Source: Diadema setosum (lineage: Eukaryota; Echinodermata; Echinoidea; Diadematoida; Diadematidae). From it: a stretch of DNA of 64,000 nt. A program made the translations under genes and the position numbers. Where the stretch lies: contig CM067072.1 of the NCBI GenBank assembly GCA_033980235.1, positions 24,920,192 to 24,984,191 on the forward strand, given 5' to 3'. Position 1 is the first letter of the stretch; the number at the start of each line of letters is the position of its first letter. The notes beneath the pieces were generated by a model. That model worked only from the letters and a program-made list of their open reading frames with translations, did not search any database and was not told the DNA's origin. Of this stretch, positions 1 to 11,088 are shown one piece after another.

Positions 1-875
1 AACAGGACCTTTAAAAGCTGTGATCAAACTGCTCAGAGTCAAGTTCTTTTCTGTCGAAGTTAAGGTGCAGGGGTAGTTTCCTGCCTTCTTTCAGCTGGCT
101 TCTGCCTCAAGTAGACCTAGATCCATTTTAAACCATGGCCATCCGTTCCAGGCACAGGATCCTATGTCACATGCACCAAACCAAAATCCATTTGCTATAT
201 TCTTAAATCTGATTTTTCAATTTCATTATCCATTTCTCACAATTTAACAACAATAGTTAATCGCTTTACTTTCCTTTTACAACACTAGTTCTGTAGTCAA
301 ACACAAGACTTGCAATACAGGAACAGGTTGACCATGAGTAACAAGCTATTAGTGGTTAACAAGTTCCTACCTGGTATGTTAAGTTTTTGAAGGCCACTGG
401 CTACAGTATTGCTGCACTGTATTAAAATTTGGTTGATTTTATTGCAATTTGCAGCAAATTACAATTTATTGCAGGTGTCGAATATGATATCACTTACTAT
501 ACCTGAGAAGAGAAATTGGCAGCAATAAGATGACATGGATAAATATCAAGTGCTTTGGCTCAGGAGTAAAGGAACATTCACATCTTCCACAAAGTGACCT
601 GAATATACAACAGTGTATTTCTATTGGATATCAACAGAATATGAATTAGTCACAATACATTACCAATATCGGGCATTAAAGCACACACCTGCTTCCAAAA
701 TTTTTCTTCCAAGTTGAGCCAACATCAATATACATTACGGTCCCTCCAAGATTTCACCAGGAAAGTGAAAACTTGTATCTTGAAACAAACCAATTCAAGT
801 CTTCCCAGGTACTAGATGCCTTTCTTTCACATTTATCAGTCCCTCATCAAACAAAACATACTTTCTGAAGTTTAC
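1..875. other. No assigned gene; repeat edge at start
   Basis: I see no convincing coding exon here. The first 14 bases (ending in CCTTTAA) look like the right edge of another copy of the TTAA-flanked family found whole at 2628-3004, but this is too short to be sure. A minus-strand stretch near 670-745 ends in a good splice donor (AAGCAG/GTGTGT) and reads a short open frame, but it has an in-frame stop just upstream and no clear acceptor, so it is not called. Confidence 0.4.
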
Positions 876-1179
876 CTGGTAAATTGTATTCTCTCTATTC
901 TGCATGTGTATGTCCTCTACAATGACTTCTATTTTCTCTCTATGTACTTCCTCTTTACTTGGCACAGCAGGAAAACTCTATTTTCGAGAAATTCCCTCTC
1001 TTTCCTTCTTGGTTTTTTTTTTTTTTTCTGAGTGTCCTTCAAATATTTCAAAGAACTGCTCCAGAATTAGGTCAACATTGCCATGAATGACAAGATATTT
1101 GGAAGGCTCCCCAAGCAGATGTTCTACATTTGACTGCAAAACAAAACTCCTGCGCACAGTTGGAGGAGGAATGTGCATC
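876..1179 (-). CDS. Possible coding exon, identity uncertain (may be ASNSD1)
   Basis: A minus-strand open frame starts right after a good acceptor (CCCTGTTTTCAG) and reads a protein-like segment containing IPPPTVRRSF, then KYLVIHGNVDLILEQFFEIF and a Lys-rich run. The frame meets a TAG at 978-980, then stays open in the same frame to a good donor (CAG/GTAAAC) at 876/875. It lies on the strand of ASNSD1 and downstream of its exon 3. The order PPT, then VxxIxxQFxxIF, then a basic run loosely resembles the linker between the two domains of human ASNSD1, but the match is weak. The in-frame TAG, next to a run of 13 A, could be a sequencing error, a mutation in a decayed exon, or a true protein end. 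It could equally be an exon of an unrelated gene or chance. Confidence 0.3.
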
Positions 1180-1305
1180 CTGAAAACAGGGTATAGAAAG
1201 AGAGATTTAAAAAAATAGTAAGACACACACAACCAGTTTAATTTCATTGTGTATTGAGATATCATGCACATTTCCATCATATTGCATTCCTATGACAACC
1301 CTTAA

Positions 1306-2133
1306 AGGACAAGTTCACCTTCGTATTGACCGATTCTGTGACGCGCTATGTGTATTTTTGGCATGGGCGCAGCCATAGTGGGTGTATCAGCCGACCCCCC
1401 CTCCGCACTCCCCCACCCCTCTCCCTACATTAGCACGCGCGCAGAATGAAAAACTACTTTAGCCAATAGGCGTCTCGTACTGAGTGCGCGAATGCTTGCT
1501 TAGTGCGCGAACCTTTGTTACAAGTGCGTGTAAACATGTTGCCCGGGGGTGGGGGAGAGCAGGGGGGGTCGGCTGATACACCCACTATGGCTGCGCCCTG
1601 TGCCTTAAAATGTCTGCTGCCCTCAACGAACCCGAATCGGTCAATACATGTCATTTGAGAGAATGTAGCAATATTAGTAGGATACATCATTGAAAGTTTG
1701 AGGAAAATCAGACAATCTGTTCAAAATTTATGAATCTTTGAAGTTTCATTGCCGCAATCGCTGGATGAGAAGACTACTACAGTTTGTGATGTCACATGTG
1801 TAGAATGATATAAAGAAAATATAGAGAAAATTCAACATATTTTCACTTTTTTCGCATAATAAAAGAACACTTGACTTGCCTCTTTCACAAGACAGGGGGA
1901 ATAATATTATCCTTGACATATGTCAGTGACAAGTCAAGAGTAGTGTGAATCGTTGTAGGCATGTGACATTACACTCTGTAGTAGTCTTCTCATCCAGCAG
2001 TGACTGTGAAGATATTTTCAGAATCCATAACTTTTGAACAGATTCTCTGATTTTCCCCCAACTTTCACTGATGTGTTCTACTAATATTGCTGCATTCACT
2101 CAATCCACATGTATATGAAGGTGGACTTGTCCT
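1306..2133. repeat. TTAA-flanked fold-back MITE (family C)
   Basis: The left end reads TTAA then AGGACAAGTTCACCTTC; the right end is GAAGGTGGACTTGTCCT then TTAA, so terminal inverted repeats are bounded by a TTAA duplication (1302-1305 and 2134-2137). Inside, 1652-1800 and about 1970-2110 form a second pair of inverted arms (the CATCCAGC / GCTGGATG segments). A separate inverted-repeat element is nested at 1365-1598: the host's TATTGACCGATTC near 1325 and GAATCGGTCAATA near 1634 are complementary around it. The TTAAAGGR end is typical of T2/Kolobok MITEs. No coding capacity. Confidence 0.75.
1365..1598. repeat. Nested inverted-repeat element
   Basis: Both ends carry the same sequence in inverted orientation, beginning GGGCGCAGCCATAGTGGGTG and continuing through a run of C, for about 36 bases. 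The interior is GC-rich and non-coding. I could not find a clear target duplication. It sits inside the TTAA element at 1306-2133, so it is the younger insertion. Confidence 0.7.
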
Positions 2134-2623
2134 TTAAGCTTGTCTAAGCTTACTCTGAAGCTATTCCTGTCAATTAGAATGGACATTATTTTGAGCAAGA
2201 GCCCTATATTTTAGGCAGGCAAACATTCACTCATTGCACTTGCTGACTGTGAGTTAATCAGTTTTTCCAGGAAAATGAGCAAGTGGGTTTGTAGCATTAT
2301 GCATACCAATTGGAGTGCTGAAATATATTTTAGATTTTGTAATGTATTCAAATGCTATGCATGCTTTATTCACAAAAGATTGCAGAACAGCCACGAAGCT
2401 TGCCAGAGGTTTGCCCTCTCTAGCAACATCTAATGAATGCTAATACTGAATTCCAGCTTTAGAAACTTGATTGGATGAAGCAGGTGAATAAAATGGTTCG
2501 TTTCAAGATTGTACGAAAAGAAATAACCATGAATTTTAAAACAATTACAGAAATGGTCTATTGAATGCTCAGCACTAGATTAAAAGTTTTGAACACCCAT
2601 GCCTCTTTCTGGGTGTATTTTTG
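2134..2623. other. Non-coding, nothing recognised
   Basis: AT-rich sequence between two MITEs, with no long open frame, repeat or RNA gene that I can identify. Confidence 0.4.
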
Positions 2624-2627
2624 TTAA

Positions 2628-3004
2628 AGGCACAATTTACCATTTGCAGATGAAACAAAAACCCAGCATTAGTGCTTTAAAATGGTTCTAAAATGTGAGT
2701 TAGGGATAGAAACAACAAATGTAAAAATTTGAACTGTCAGTATAATCGATGTTAGGTATTGTTAAATATGCAAAACGTGAACAATAGTTATAATAAATGT
2801 TTCCAGACTAAACCATCTACAGTTATGGTTTAATGAGAAAAATAGTGATATCTCCTTATATTTTAGTCTCTATTGCAAAAATTTCATATGGTAGGATGTT
2901 TCGTGATACAACAAACCTACACATATAATGCATCAAAAGCAGTATCTTTTTTAATCATGCAGTAACACTTTTTTAATCATTGCTCCCAAAGGTAAACAGG
3001 ACCT
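2628..3004 (+). repeat. TTAA-flanked MITE, family B copy 1
   Basis: It starts TTAA/AGGCACAATTTACCATTTGC and ends CCAAAGGTAAACAGGACCT. The right flank is TCAA, a one-base decay of TTAA. The internal motifs GCTTTAAAATGGTTC, GAGTTAGGGATAGAAAC and GATATCTCCTTATATTTTA recur in the copies at 24176, 35076, 38383 and, reversed, 44868. About 377 bp, non-coding. Confidence 0.8.
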
Positions 3005-4384
3005 TCAATATCTGTGGAGTTTTAAAAAAAGCTGCAGAATTTGTGCATTATCATTCTGAAATCTTACAGAAGGGAAACAGTGCCTTTAAAAGCTGTCTCT
3101 ACCCAAGGAGAGCCCATGCCATGCCAGCCAAGCTTCAACTCCACAGGCTTCTAATTACACCACAAGTTTCTAACCGCAGGCCAATGACGCCTGCATGATG
3201 TACAATTACAGCATCTACTAAAAGGCCACCACACAAGGTGCAGCTTTCTTTTATGATAGATATGTATTTTTTTCTCTCTGTCTCTTTTCTCACTTCTCTC
3301 TTCTTCTTCTTTTTTGTTTTGTTTTGTTTTGTTTTTTTTTTTTTTTTTTTTTTTTTTTTTGGGGGGGGGGGGGGGGAGAGTTTCAGCAGTCAAAGGCAGT
3401 TGAAGTGAGATAATGCTTCTAAAAATTAACCCAGACAAGTTCCCAGTATACTCGGGCAGGTGTCTATGGGAAATGTGTGTTGTAGCAAAATCAGTCCGTC
3501 CTCAACGGGTTAAGATGAAACTCTCTGGATACTACAGATACAATGAAGCATTTTCTGTGCTATCTTTCAAGGTTTAGACATAATCAGCCTTTAAAAGGTG
3601 GTAAAGACATGTTTGAGAATTACCCATAGATGTTACAACTGAAGTTTAGATATATAATTACCTCAATAAACAGGAATGACCTGTAGCACAAATGTTTATG
3701 TTAAATTCCACAATTCAGATGAATCAGCCTTAGATAGCACAGACATGTTTGAGAATTAGGCCTACCAATAGATGTTAAAGATATAATCACTTCAAGAAAG
3801 GAAGGGCGTGTAGCACAATTTTTTCTGCTAAATTTCACTAAGTGTAGAAACACATATTGGTATCTGGGTGATATGAAAAAAAAAAAAAATGTTACAGAAC
3901 TAATACAACAAATTATGAAATACATTAACACAAACCTTACTATCCTGAATATCAATCCTACACATAGAACATGTATAATTATACACACTGGGTATATGTC
4001 ACATAATTACCACATTGTACAATACGATGTATTCATCAGAAAATGGTAAACAAAACTAAAGTATGTACATGTATTCAGTAACAAATTATTTGTGATTGTT
4101 TTAGTTTCAAGAGACAAAAGGAAAAGCCTTGACACTCTGATTTTATGTACCGGTAACTGCTAACCTAGAGGCAGTCTGATCTTCTTTTTAACATGACAGG
4201 TATTATTCATATCATATGTAGTGACTACATATGATATACTAGTCCATGCAAACAATCTTTTGTTTCCTTTCTTCTGTAGTTGTTCCCCACCCTTATCTCA
4301 GGACTGCTCCCTCACTCTATTTTCGTATCTACGTACCCATGAATCTATCTACTTATCTAATCAATCTACTGCATGTATCATTTG
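3005..4384. other. Non-coding; poly-T/poly-G tract
   Basis: Mostly unique AT-rich sequence. 3311-3376 is a low-complexity tract (TTTTG repeats, about 30 T, then 16 G). No gene is supported. Short open frames here are either built on the tract or lack coding character. Confidence 0.5.
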
Positions 4385-4585
4385 TTGGTATTATCTATGG
4401 ATCTTTCAATGAATGTAGGCATGTATGTAAAACATTATGTACTTATGCATGTATGTGTGTACTGTATGTATTGTATGTATGCATGTATTGTATGTATGTA
4501 TAGTAAAAGCATGCTGTATGTATGTACACATTGTATGTATACGTTATAGGTAGGCCCCTATAATATGCATACTGAATACAATGTA
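4385..4585. repeat. Degenerate TGTA/ATGT microsatellite
   Basis: Imperfect tandem repeats of ATGT/TGTA with interspersed CATG, diverged enough to suggest an old array. Confidence 0.6.
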
Positions 4586-5996
4586 TGTATGCACACATCT
4601 GTCCATCTCCCCATCTATCAATCAAAGTATCCATCAAAATGCCATTAACAAGCTTCCTGTTCACTCCACTTCCCTCCTCCTACGCCTCTTCTTCTTTCTA
4701 TACAGCAAAAAGAAATAATTGATCGCTCTTTAAAATGTTTATGAGAGGTGAAATTCTTGAAGTGTCGGTGGCTGGCAAGGAAGGACACTGTTGATTCCTT
4801 TGTACGGCCTGACACACCAGTGCCTGGCAGTCAAGTCATCACCCCATGGCATTTCAACTTGGCATCTCGACATGAAGTACCTGACATTTTCCCCTTCACA
4901 GAACAACTTGGAGTTCTATGGGTATTGCTCAGGTAAAGAGACACTGAAGAGTGATTACCATGGTACATTGATTGTACGACCAGTTTAAAAATGTATGTCC
5001 CCCCCCCCCCCCACACACACACACACATACAATCACACTTTTTTCTGTCTTCTTTCTCTCTTTTTATCACTGTGCACAGGGTCACCCAACCATATTTTAC
5101 TCAAAGGATAATGTCAAATCATTCAAGATATTGGCAGCATGTGGGTGTGCACAGAAATTGAACAAAGGAAGACAAGAAAAACACTTTTCAGAGTGTGTTT
5201 ATAGTGCTATGGCACACTGTACAATGAACCCTGCTGGAGAATGTTCACTGCACTGTTTTCTTGGATTATGCATGGGGCTATGACAGTGTGAAGTAATGTA
5301 CACATTTTTAATCCATCCTTCCACTGGAGGAAGTACAAGAGCAAAGTGACCTTCACCTGTGATATTATGCCGGTATTGATGAGAAACATTTCTCTATGGA
5401 GATCTGACATTTACATGCATTGTGAGACTTCATGCACAAATGAATGTACACTACTAGTGTGATAGGTCATTGTGACCACTTTTGTTATTTTTGCAAGCTC
5501 TATACAATGATGCAACAGATATATCTCTTTTCACATGGGGGGTGCTGCACATAAGGGAATCTTTGAAAGATATGTACTGTAATAAAAGAACCAATCAATA
5601 ATATTTCTATCATTATCACATTTGACATTTGAATTGTCACATTCAAACATTCCTATCTGCCTATGGAATGAATGTTGGCAAAACACTAGTCAATGTAGTA
5701 AGTAAGCTTTCTTCATTCTAACTCTATTCTGCTAGAGGCTGTAAGATATTCAGTTCATGTGCTTGTCTAATTTTCTATACATTTCATTTTGAAGCAGTTG
5801 ACACAGAGACCATACAATAAAGCATCCTATTTCCACAGGTCGTTGGTGGAGTGGCGACGTATTACAGATTGTGTTTCTACCACTTAGGCCCTACATGATA
5901 TTCCCTAATCCTTTCTAGAAAATACTAAATTGGTTCACAAATATTATTCTAATGGTGCTGGTGGTACTCCTGATCAACTCACAATTACATTTCACT

Positions 5997-6238
5997 CATT
6001 CATTCATTCATTCATTCATTCATTCATTCATTCATTCATTCATTCATTCATTCATTCATTCATTCATTCATTCATTCATTCATTCATTCATTCATTCATT
6101 CATTCATTCATTCATTCATTCATTCATTCATTCATTCATTCATTCATTCATTCATTCATTCATTCATTCATTCATTCATTCATTCATTCATTCATTCATT
6201 CATTCATTCATTCATTCATTCATTCATTCATTCATTCA
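5997..6238. repeat. (CATT)n microsatellite, about 60 units
   Basis: About 242 bp of almost perfect CATT repeats. On the minus strand this is (AATG)n, the same unit as the short 3' tails of the LINE copies at 31464-31487 and 52525-52545, so it may be an expanded retrotransposon tail. The 'FIHS' open frames across it are an artefact of the repeat. Confidence 0.95.
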
Positions 6239-7235
6239 CATTAAATGCACTGATTCATCCATCTGTCCATTCATCCATTTATTCATCCTGTCATCACTCA
6301 ATCAGCTATTGTTCATCAATTCACCTTTCCTTCCATGTTCTCATCTCTCTTATTCAACAAGATACAAAACATGGCAAAGAATCTTACAACTACAATTCCA
6401 GGCAAAGTTTATATAAACATATGCACCAAGCTTGTCTCTCACTTGATCTCCTTTCTCCTGTCATATCACAAGATGGGGGGGGGGGGGGGGGGAGTAGAAA
6501 ATACTAAGTAACCCTATTCTGATGTGCGGGCACAATACAACTCACGCTGCAGTACTTGCTCAATGCTAGAAGTGCAGTAAATATTCTCCACACACTCCTT
6601 CCCCTCTCTCACCCCCCCCCCCCCCTTCCTCCAGCCACCTCCCACTACCCCAAACCATCTTCACACCACTCTCTCATCCCATTTCATTCAGTCTGGCCAT
6701 CAGGGCAAAGCACAACAACATACCTGGGGGACGCATGGCCTGGTCTTGCGGGCAACGGATGAAAGAGATAGGCTGGTGACCCAGTTACCAGTCTGGGTCA
6801 GCTGAAAGAGGAGGCTGCGTCTCCCGAAGAAGTCCCGTCCGAACCACAACCTCGAGGTCGACTCCTGATGTTGTTGTCGTTTTTTGTGGGTTTTGTTTCA
6901 TGTAGTTGTAGTCGTGAATGGATTTTGTTGTTTTCATTGTTATTGTTGTGGTTGTGAAGTTCATGGGGGGGGGGGAGGAGTTGATTTGGGGAAGGGAGGT
7001 AAATGAACACAGATTTACTGTTAAGACATTCACATACATACTTGAAGATGAAGGCAGTCCCCAAATTTTGACAATGATCTAACGGGTGGGGTAACACAAA
7101 AGCACTATGAACACAAAGTTCTGCAACCATTATTTCAAAGCTGTGGTTAGATGAAGAGCAGGCCGAAAACTTTCTGTGCATCACGATAGACCATGTAAAA
7201 TTTCTGTTAATTCTATGCGGTATATAAAACAGATA
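6239..7235. other. Non-coding with poly-G and poly-C tracts
   Basis: Poly-G runs near 6475-6492 and 6966-6975 and a poly-C run near 6611-6624. No exon or RNA gene recognised. The open frames here are low-complexity. Confidence 0.45.
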
Positions 7236-7555
7236 TAGACTGCTTTCGTTCAGGGCATTGTTGATATCATTGTCCTAATGGATGTCAATTTGAGATCCCA
7301 AGGGTGGGACAATAATATCAATGATGAAAGAAAGATATTATTCAGAGGGGTGAAGGTTTAGGTGCAAGTTTCTTCACTTTGCCTCCCTCTACAAATTAAA
7401 TTTGTTAAGATCGCAACTGCTGATCTGTAAATTAACAAATCAAATCTGTAAATTTACAGATCAGCAGTTGCGATCTTAACAAATTTAATTTGTAGAGGGA
7501 GACAAAGTGAAGAAACTTGCACCTGAATATTAATAATGCCCTGAAAAGCAGCCTA
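7236..7555. repeat. Fold-back MITE with internal hairpin
   Basis: The outer ends are inverted: TAGACTGCTTTCGTTCAGGG on the left, and the complement of CCCTGAAAAGCAGCCTA on the right. Inside, 7360-7524 is a near-perfect hairpin with arms of about 75 bp (left AAGATCGCAACTGCTGATC, right its exact complement) and a loop of only about a dozen bases. Non-coding. Confidence 0.8.
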
Positions 7556-7744
7556 CACTGTATATCTGTATACCGATACTAATAACTCATCTCTTTGATA
7601 ACAATTAACAAACATGGTTTACCATGTATTGTGTATGAATGCATGACCACATCTCATAATGGGCAACAGGTACAATGTGAAAGACACTGTCTGGGGACTT
7701 AGTTTTAAATAACTGACAAACTTAAATTGACTGAGCTGTATGAT

Positions 7745-7902
7745 CAGTGGCGGATCCAGAGGGGGTGCATCGGGTGCGCGCCCCCTCTATATTTCTGGTT
7801 AAAACAAAAGACATAAAAAGAAAAAAAATGTGTGTGTGTGTGCACCCCCCTTTAATCTTGCAAAGGGGCTTCCCCTTTACGGTATTCCTGGATCTGCCCC
7901 TG
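7745..7902. repeat. Small hAT-like MITE
   Basis: 158 bp bounded by CAGTGGCGGATCCAG and CTGGATCTGCCCCTG. These are inverted ends with the CAGNGGCGGATCCAG form common to hAT-type miniature elements. A clear 8-bp target duplication is not visible. A related element is at 60403-60677. Confidence 0.65.
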
Positions 7903-9599
7903 ATGATGATGTTCAACTGGGTGACAATATATTCTAGTATAATACAAAGTTTGAAAGTGATGTTGTCACTCACTATCAAGAGATTTAGGAATGCACATCA
8001 CCACAATGATAAACCATTTCAGGGAATAATTAATTCTAAAAACCATTCTCCAGGGAAAAATATTGCATATCGTAACATCCGGTCACACACACGTTCTAAC
8101 GTTTTTCAAGCATTTGTTCACAACCCTTCATTCTTCATAGCATCATACTGATAGTATCAAAAGATCTGGGCTTATGTAGAGCCCTGAAAGGGGGGGGGGG
8201 CAATCTCTTTTCTTTCTTTTTTTTTTTCTTTCTACAAGGGCTGCAATACAGTACCTAAATGATAGTGCATTGGTAGGCTGGCTAAAAATGATGTACATTG
8301 TGTATCTTGACAGGAATGAACATGAATGATTACACTAAAAGTAGCAGCATACAGACTTTAATAACAATGGCAAAATCCTGAACAATGTCAAAAAGTTTGC
8401 TTTGCAAAATATACAGTGATGTTCACATCACAGACAAAACATACTATACTTCGAAACCTACCATAGTGGTTTGCATGGTGGTAAATCATTTATTTTCACA
8501 AAAGATATTGTTTCTTACAAACGCTACAAAAAGGTGGGATCAAAATGTCAGTACAAATGTAGCTGCACCCTTACCCTCCCATTGCAAAAGCAAATATTGT
8601 ATATCCACACACAATGACAAAACACAGCATCTAATGTTTGGAGACATTGTTACATGAAAGACCCGAGTGTACAGTTTGATCCAGTAGCTATGGAAACACT
8701 GTGTAAACACATTCCACAGGTTCACCCAGAACAAACTGCTGTGAAAATAGCTTTTGAAGGCAGACTAACTCTGCAATATGCCTGTAATTGTTGGGAAATT
8801 GACAATGACTGTTTTGATCTCTGTGCTTTCCAGACTGTCTCAATTCATGCAGTGTTTTCAAAATGGCACCTAAAGGCTGATCAGCACAGCTTGTTGTATT
8901 ACCTCATCATGCAAAGCTTATTGAAAGTCACTCAAGTTACTATATCTGAGAAATAGTTGGGCTTTTATGAAATTGAAAACCTGAATATAGTAACAGCCAG
9001 AGTCCAAATTTAGCTATAATTTTTAAAGACCTCTTTCAAAGTAATGCAAACATAGATAGTCATTCAAATAACTTGTAACATTTTAATTTTGTACACATAA
9101 CATTCCAACAATTGAAAATGAAAAAAAACAAAACAAAACAACAGTCAACTGTTATTTGTTTGGTTGGTTTAAGATTCTTTTTTTTTTTCTCTCTCTCTTT
9201 TTTTCTCACTTCTTTTTTCTTCTCACAATTCTCTCTAATGGATTTGAGTCTTTCTTACATTCAGGTGATCAACTGTAAAGTGCTGGCACTACATGTATGT
9301 GATGAGATTCAATGGCACTAAATATATATTACAGGACTCTCACCCTGCCGGGAGATCAGCTCTCCCTCCACTCACTCTGAACAATCAAACAGGTAAATAT
9401 GTCTACGTACTATGATAAAAATGCATGTATCTATATCTGTACATACATGTAAATATTTGTTTATTGTATTAATATTTTCAAAATTGCTTGCTCATGCAAA
9501 CAAACAAAAAAATGTACATTATGTATTCATATTTTCATGTAAATATGTTTTGTTGTTTACAAAATCAAACAGAAAAAAGTAAAAAACAAACAAACTTAC
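7903..9599. other. Non-coding or unassigned
   Basis: Contains poly-G/T tracts (8190-8228) and a TTT/CT-rich tract (9178-9230). A plus-strand open frame at 8654-8956 (100 residues) matches nothing I know and has no supporting splice sites. By position this stretch should lie inside ASNSD1 on the minus strand, but I could not find the expected next exon, the one carrying the W-F/Y-G-R-D motif of the glutaminase domain. Confidence 0.4.
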
Positions 9600-9719
9600 C
9601 TGCCAGTATATAAAGCTCCAAGGACCTCTGATTTTCTCCAAAACTTTCAGAACATCTTCCTCACTCAAGCTATCTCTTAGGATGTCCAGTAAGACTTTTG
9701 TGTCATTAGTTCCATGTAC
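9600..9719 (-). CDS. ASNSD1 coding exon 3 (glutaminase-like domain)
   Basis: This 120-bp exon encodes residues 159-198. It is flanked by an acceptor (CACCTATAG) and a donor (CAG/GTAAGT) and joins exon 2 in phase 0. It reads VHGTNDTKVLLDIL and ends KIRGPWSFIYWQ. Human ASNSD1 has the same order right after its NGEIF motif: ENDTQILFNYL, then VQGPWSFIYYQ. NDT and GPWSF are conserved in class II glutamine amidotransferase folds. It is separated from exon 2 by a 3168-bp intron full of MITEs. The exon also ends in phase 0. The next exon was not found. Confidence 0.9.
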
Positions 9720-10223
9720 CTATAGGTGGGACAAATTTACATATCAATACATTATTAATTTGCTGTCCTGATATCCCAAATATTCAGCTGGCAAAATAAT
9801 TTGTCCTACCATGCAGCAACTCAACACATTTTAATATTACAACAAGAGCTATTTGATTCTGGCCACCAATTCACTTCAATTCTTTACATTATTTTCATTT
9901 CTACTCTCTTCGTGTATAATGTTTAGGGGTACATTCTGTACTTGATTTTATTCTTATTGAATCCATTCAAATAATTTTGTTGGTGTTGTTCTGGCCACAA
10001 TCTCTGTCGTATACTTGCCTATCAATTAATTGAATACCCTGACCACATACAGAATGTTTTCATTGTTACAAGCTGACACTTTGATGAAGGTTCAGTCAAA
10101 TTTTATTTCCTAAAAATCATATTACAATAAAATATTTCAATTGATAAGATTGCGGTAGAAGATAGATGAAGATAGAATTTGATGAAAATGAGATGCCACT
10201 GGCCTGTAATGCCTACTAGAATG

Positions 10224-10397
10224 TAGTCTAGTTTCCAGACCCTTTGCCAACAGGACTCCACGGCGACAAAGTCGCCACCATGCTACAAAGTTGCCGCCTT
10301 TGCCAAAGGCAAACCACCTTAATCTGTTTTCGACGTTGAGGGCGTCAATATTCTGTACAGCATAATAGTACAAGCAGAGGGTCTGGAAGCCAGCCTA
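10224..10397. repeat. MITE with perfect 9-bp target duplication
   Basis: The ends are inverted: TAGTCTAGTTTCCAGACCCT on the left, and the complement of GGGTCTGGAAGCCAGCCTA on the right. The element is flanked on both sides by ACTAGAATG (10215-10223 and 10398-10406). A 9-bp duplication suggests a Mutator-like element; hAT elements usually give 8 bp. A related copy is nested at 62843-63033. Confidence 0.8.
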
Positions 10398-10440
10398 ACT
10401 AGAATGTCACACAGGAGACAGCATCATTGGAAGTGTGGAA

Positions 10441-10471
<31 letters not shown>

Positions 10472-11088
10472 GGAGGGGGTGGGGAAAGGCCCTACAAAGG
10501 CTCTGACTGCCAAGCAGGAAGCAAATTCATAAAAGCCCAGCATAATCGTGGCATTCATTTGGACATCCGGCAAGCTAATCTCACTTCATGATTGTGATGC
10601 TGTTGCCGAGGGAACAAACAAAGTGAGTAACAATGCTGTACATGCTGGCTCCTTAGCTTGAACAGGTTAATTTTATAAGGTGATGGCGATGATGACTTGG
10701 ATGACATAAATATAATATACAGGATGCATTCAATTTTGTGCACACACATAGCAGGTTGAAGAAGATTCAACGCTTTGAAGTTATCTAACTATTACTGCTG
10801 GCTATTACCCAGGAGATACATGTACATTAGGCAATGTTATCCTGACTCTCTTAGAAGTTGTATCTATTAGTCCAATCTTCACTCTCAAATTATCTCTCCT
10901 ACTACTCTATACAAGTGATACACCCTTACTTGTATGCAAAATACCAACAAAGTTTTATGAATAACTCAACTTGATGCTCTACTTGAAGCAATACAAAACA
11001 TTTTATTTTTATTGATTATGTAGTTCTCTGATACACATGGTCAGGAAAGCTACAATTCCATGAAGCCTCTGTGGTATGGGGTGTTTAA

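Noticed and set aside
670..745. Minus-strand segment reading NLGGTVMYIDVGSTWKK before a good donor.
   Set aside because: It resembles a RAD51-paralogue Walker B strand only superficially, has a stop just upstream and no proper acceptor.
4748..5283. Two plus-strand exon-like blocks with good sites (donor at 4932/4933, acceptor at 5079/5080).
   Set aside because: No reading frame stays open when the two are joined, and neither block matches a family I know. The first has three frames with no clear choice.
5930..6416. Long open frames reading FIHSFIHS repeats.
   Set aside because: Translation of the CATT microsatellite; no coding evidence.
8654..8956. 100-residue plus-strand open frame.
   Set aside because: No family match, no flanking splice signals; it lies where ASNSD1 is read on the other strand.
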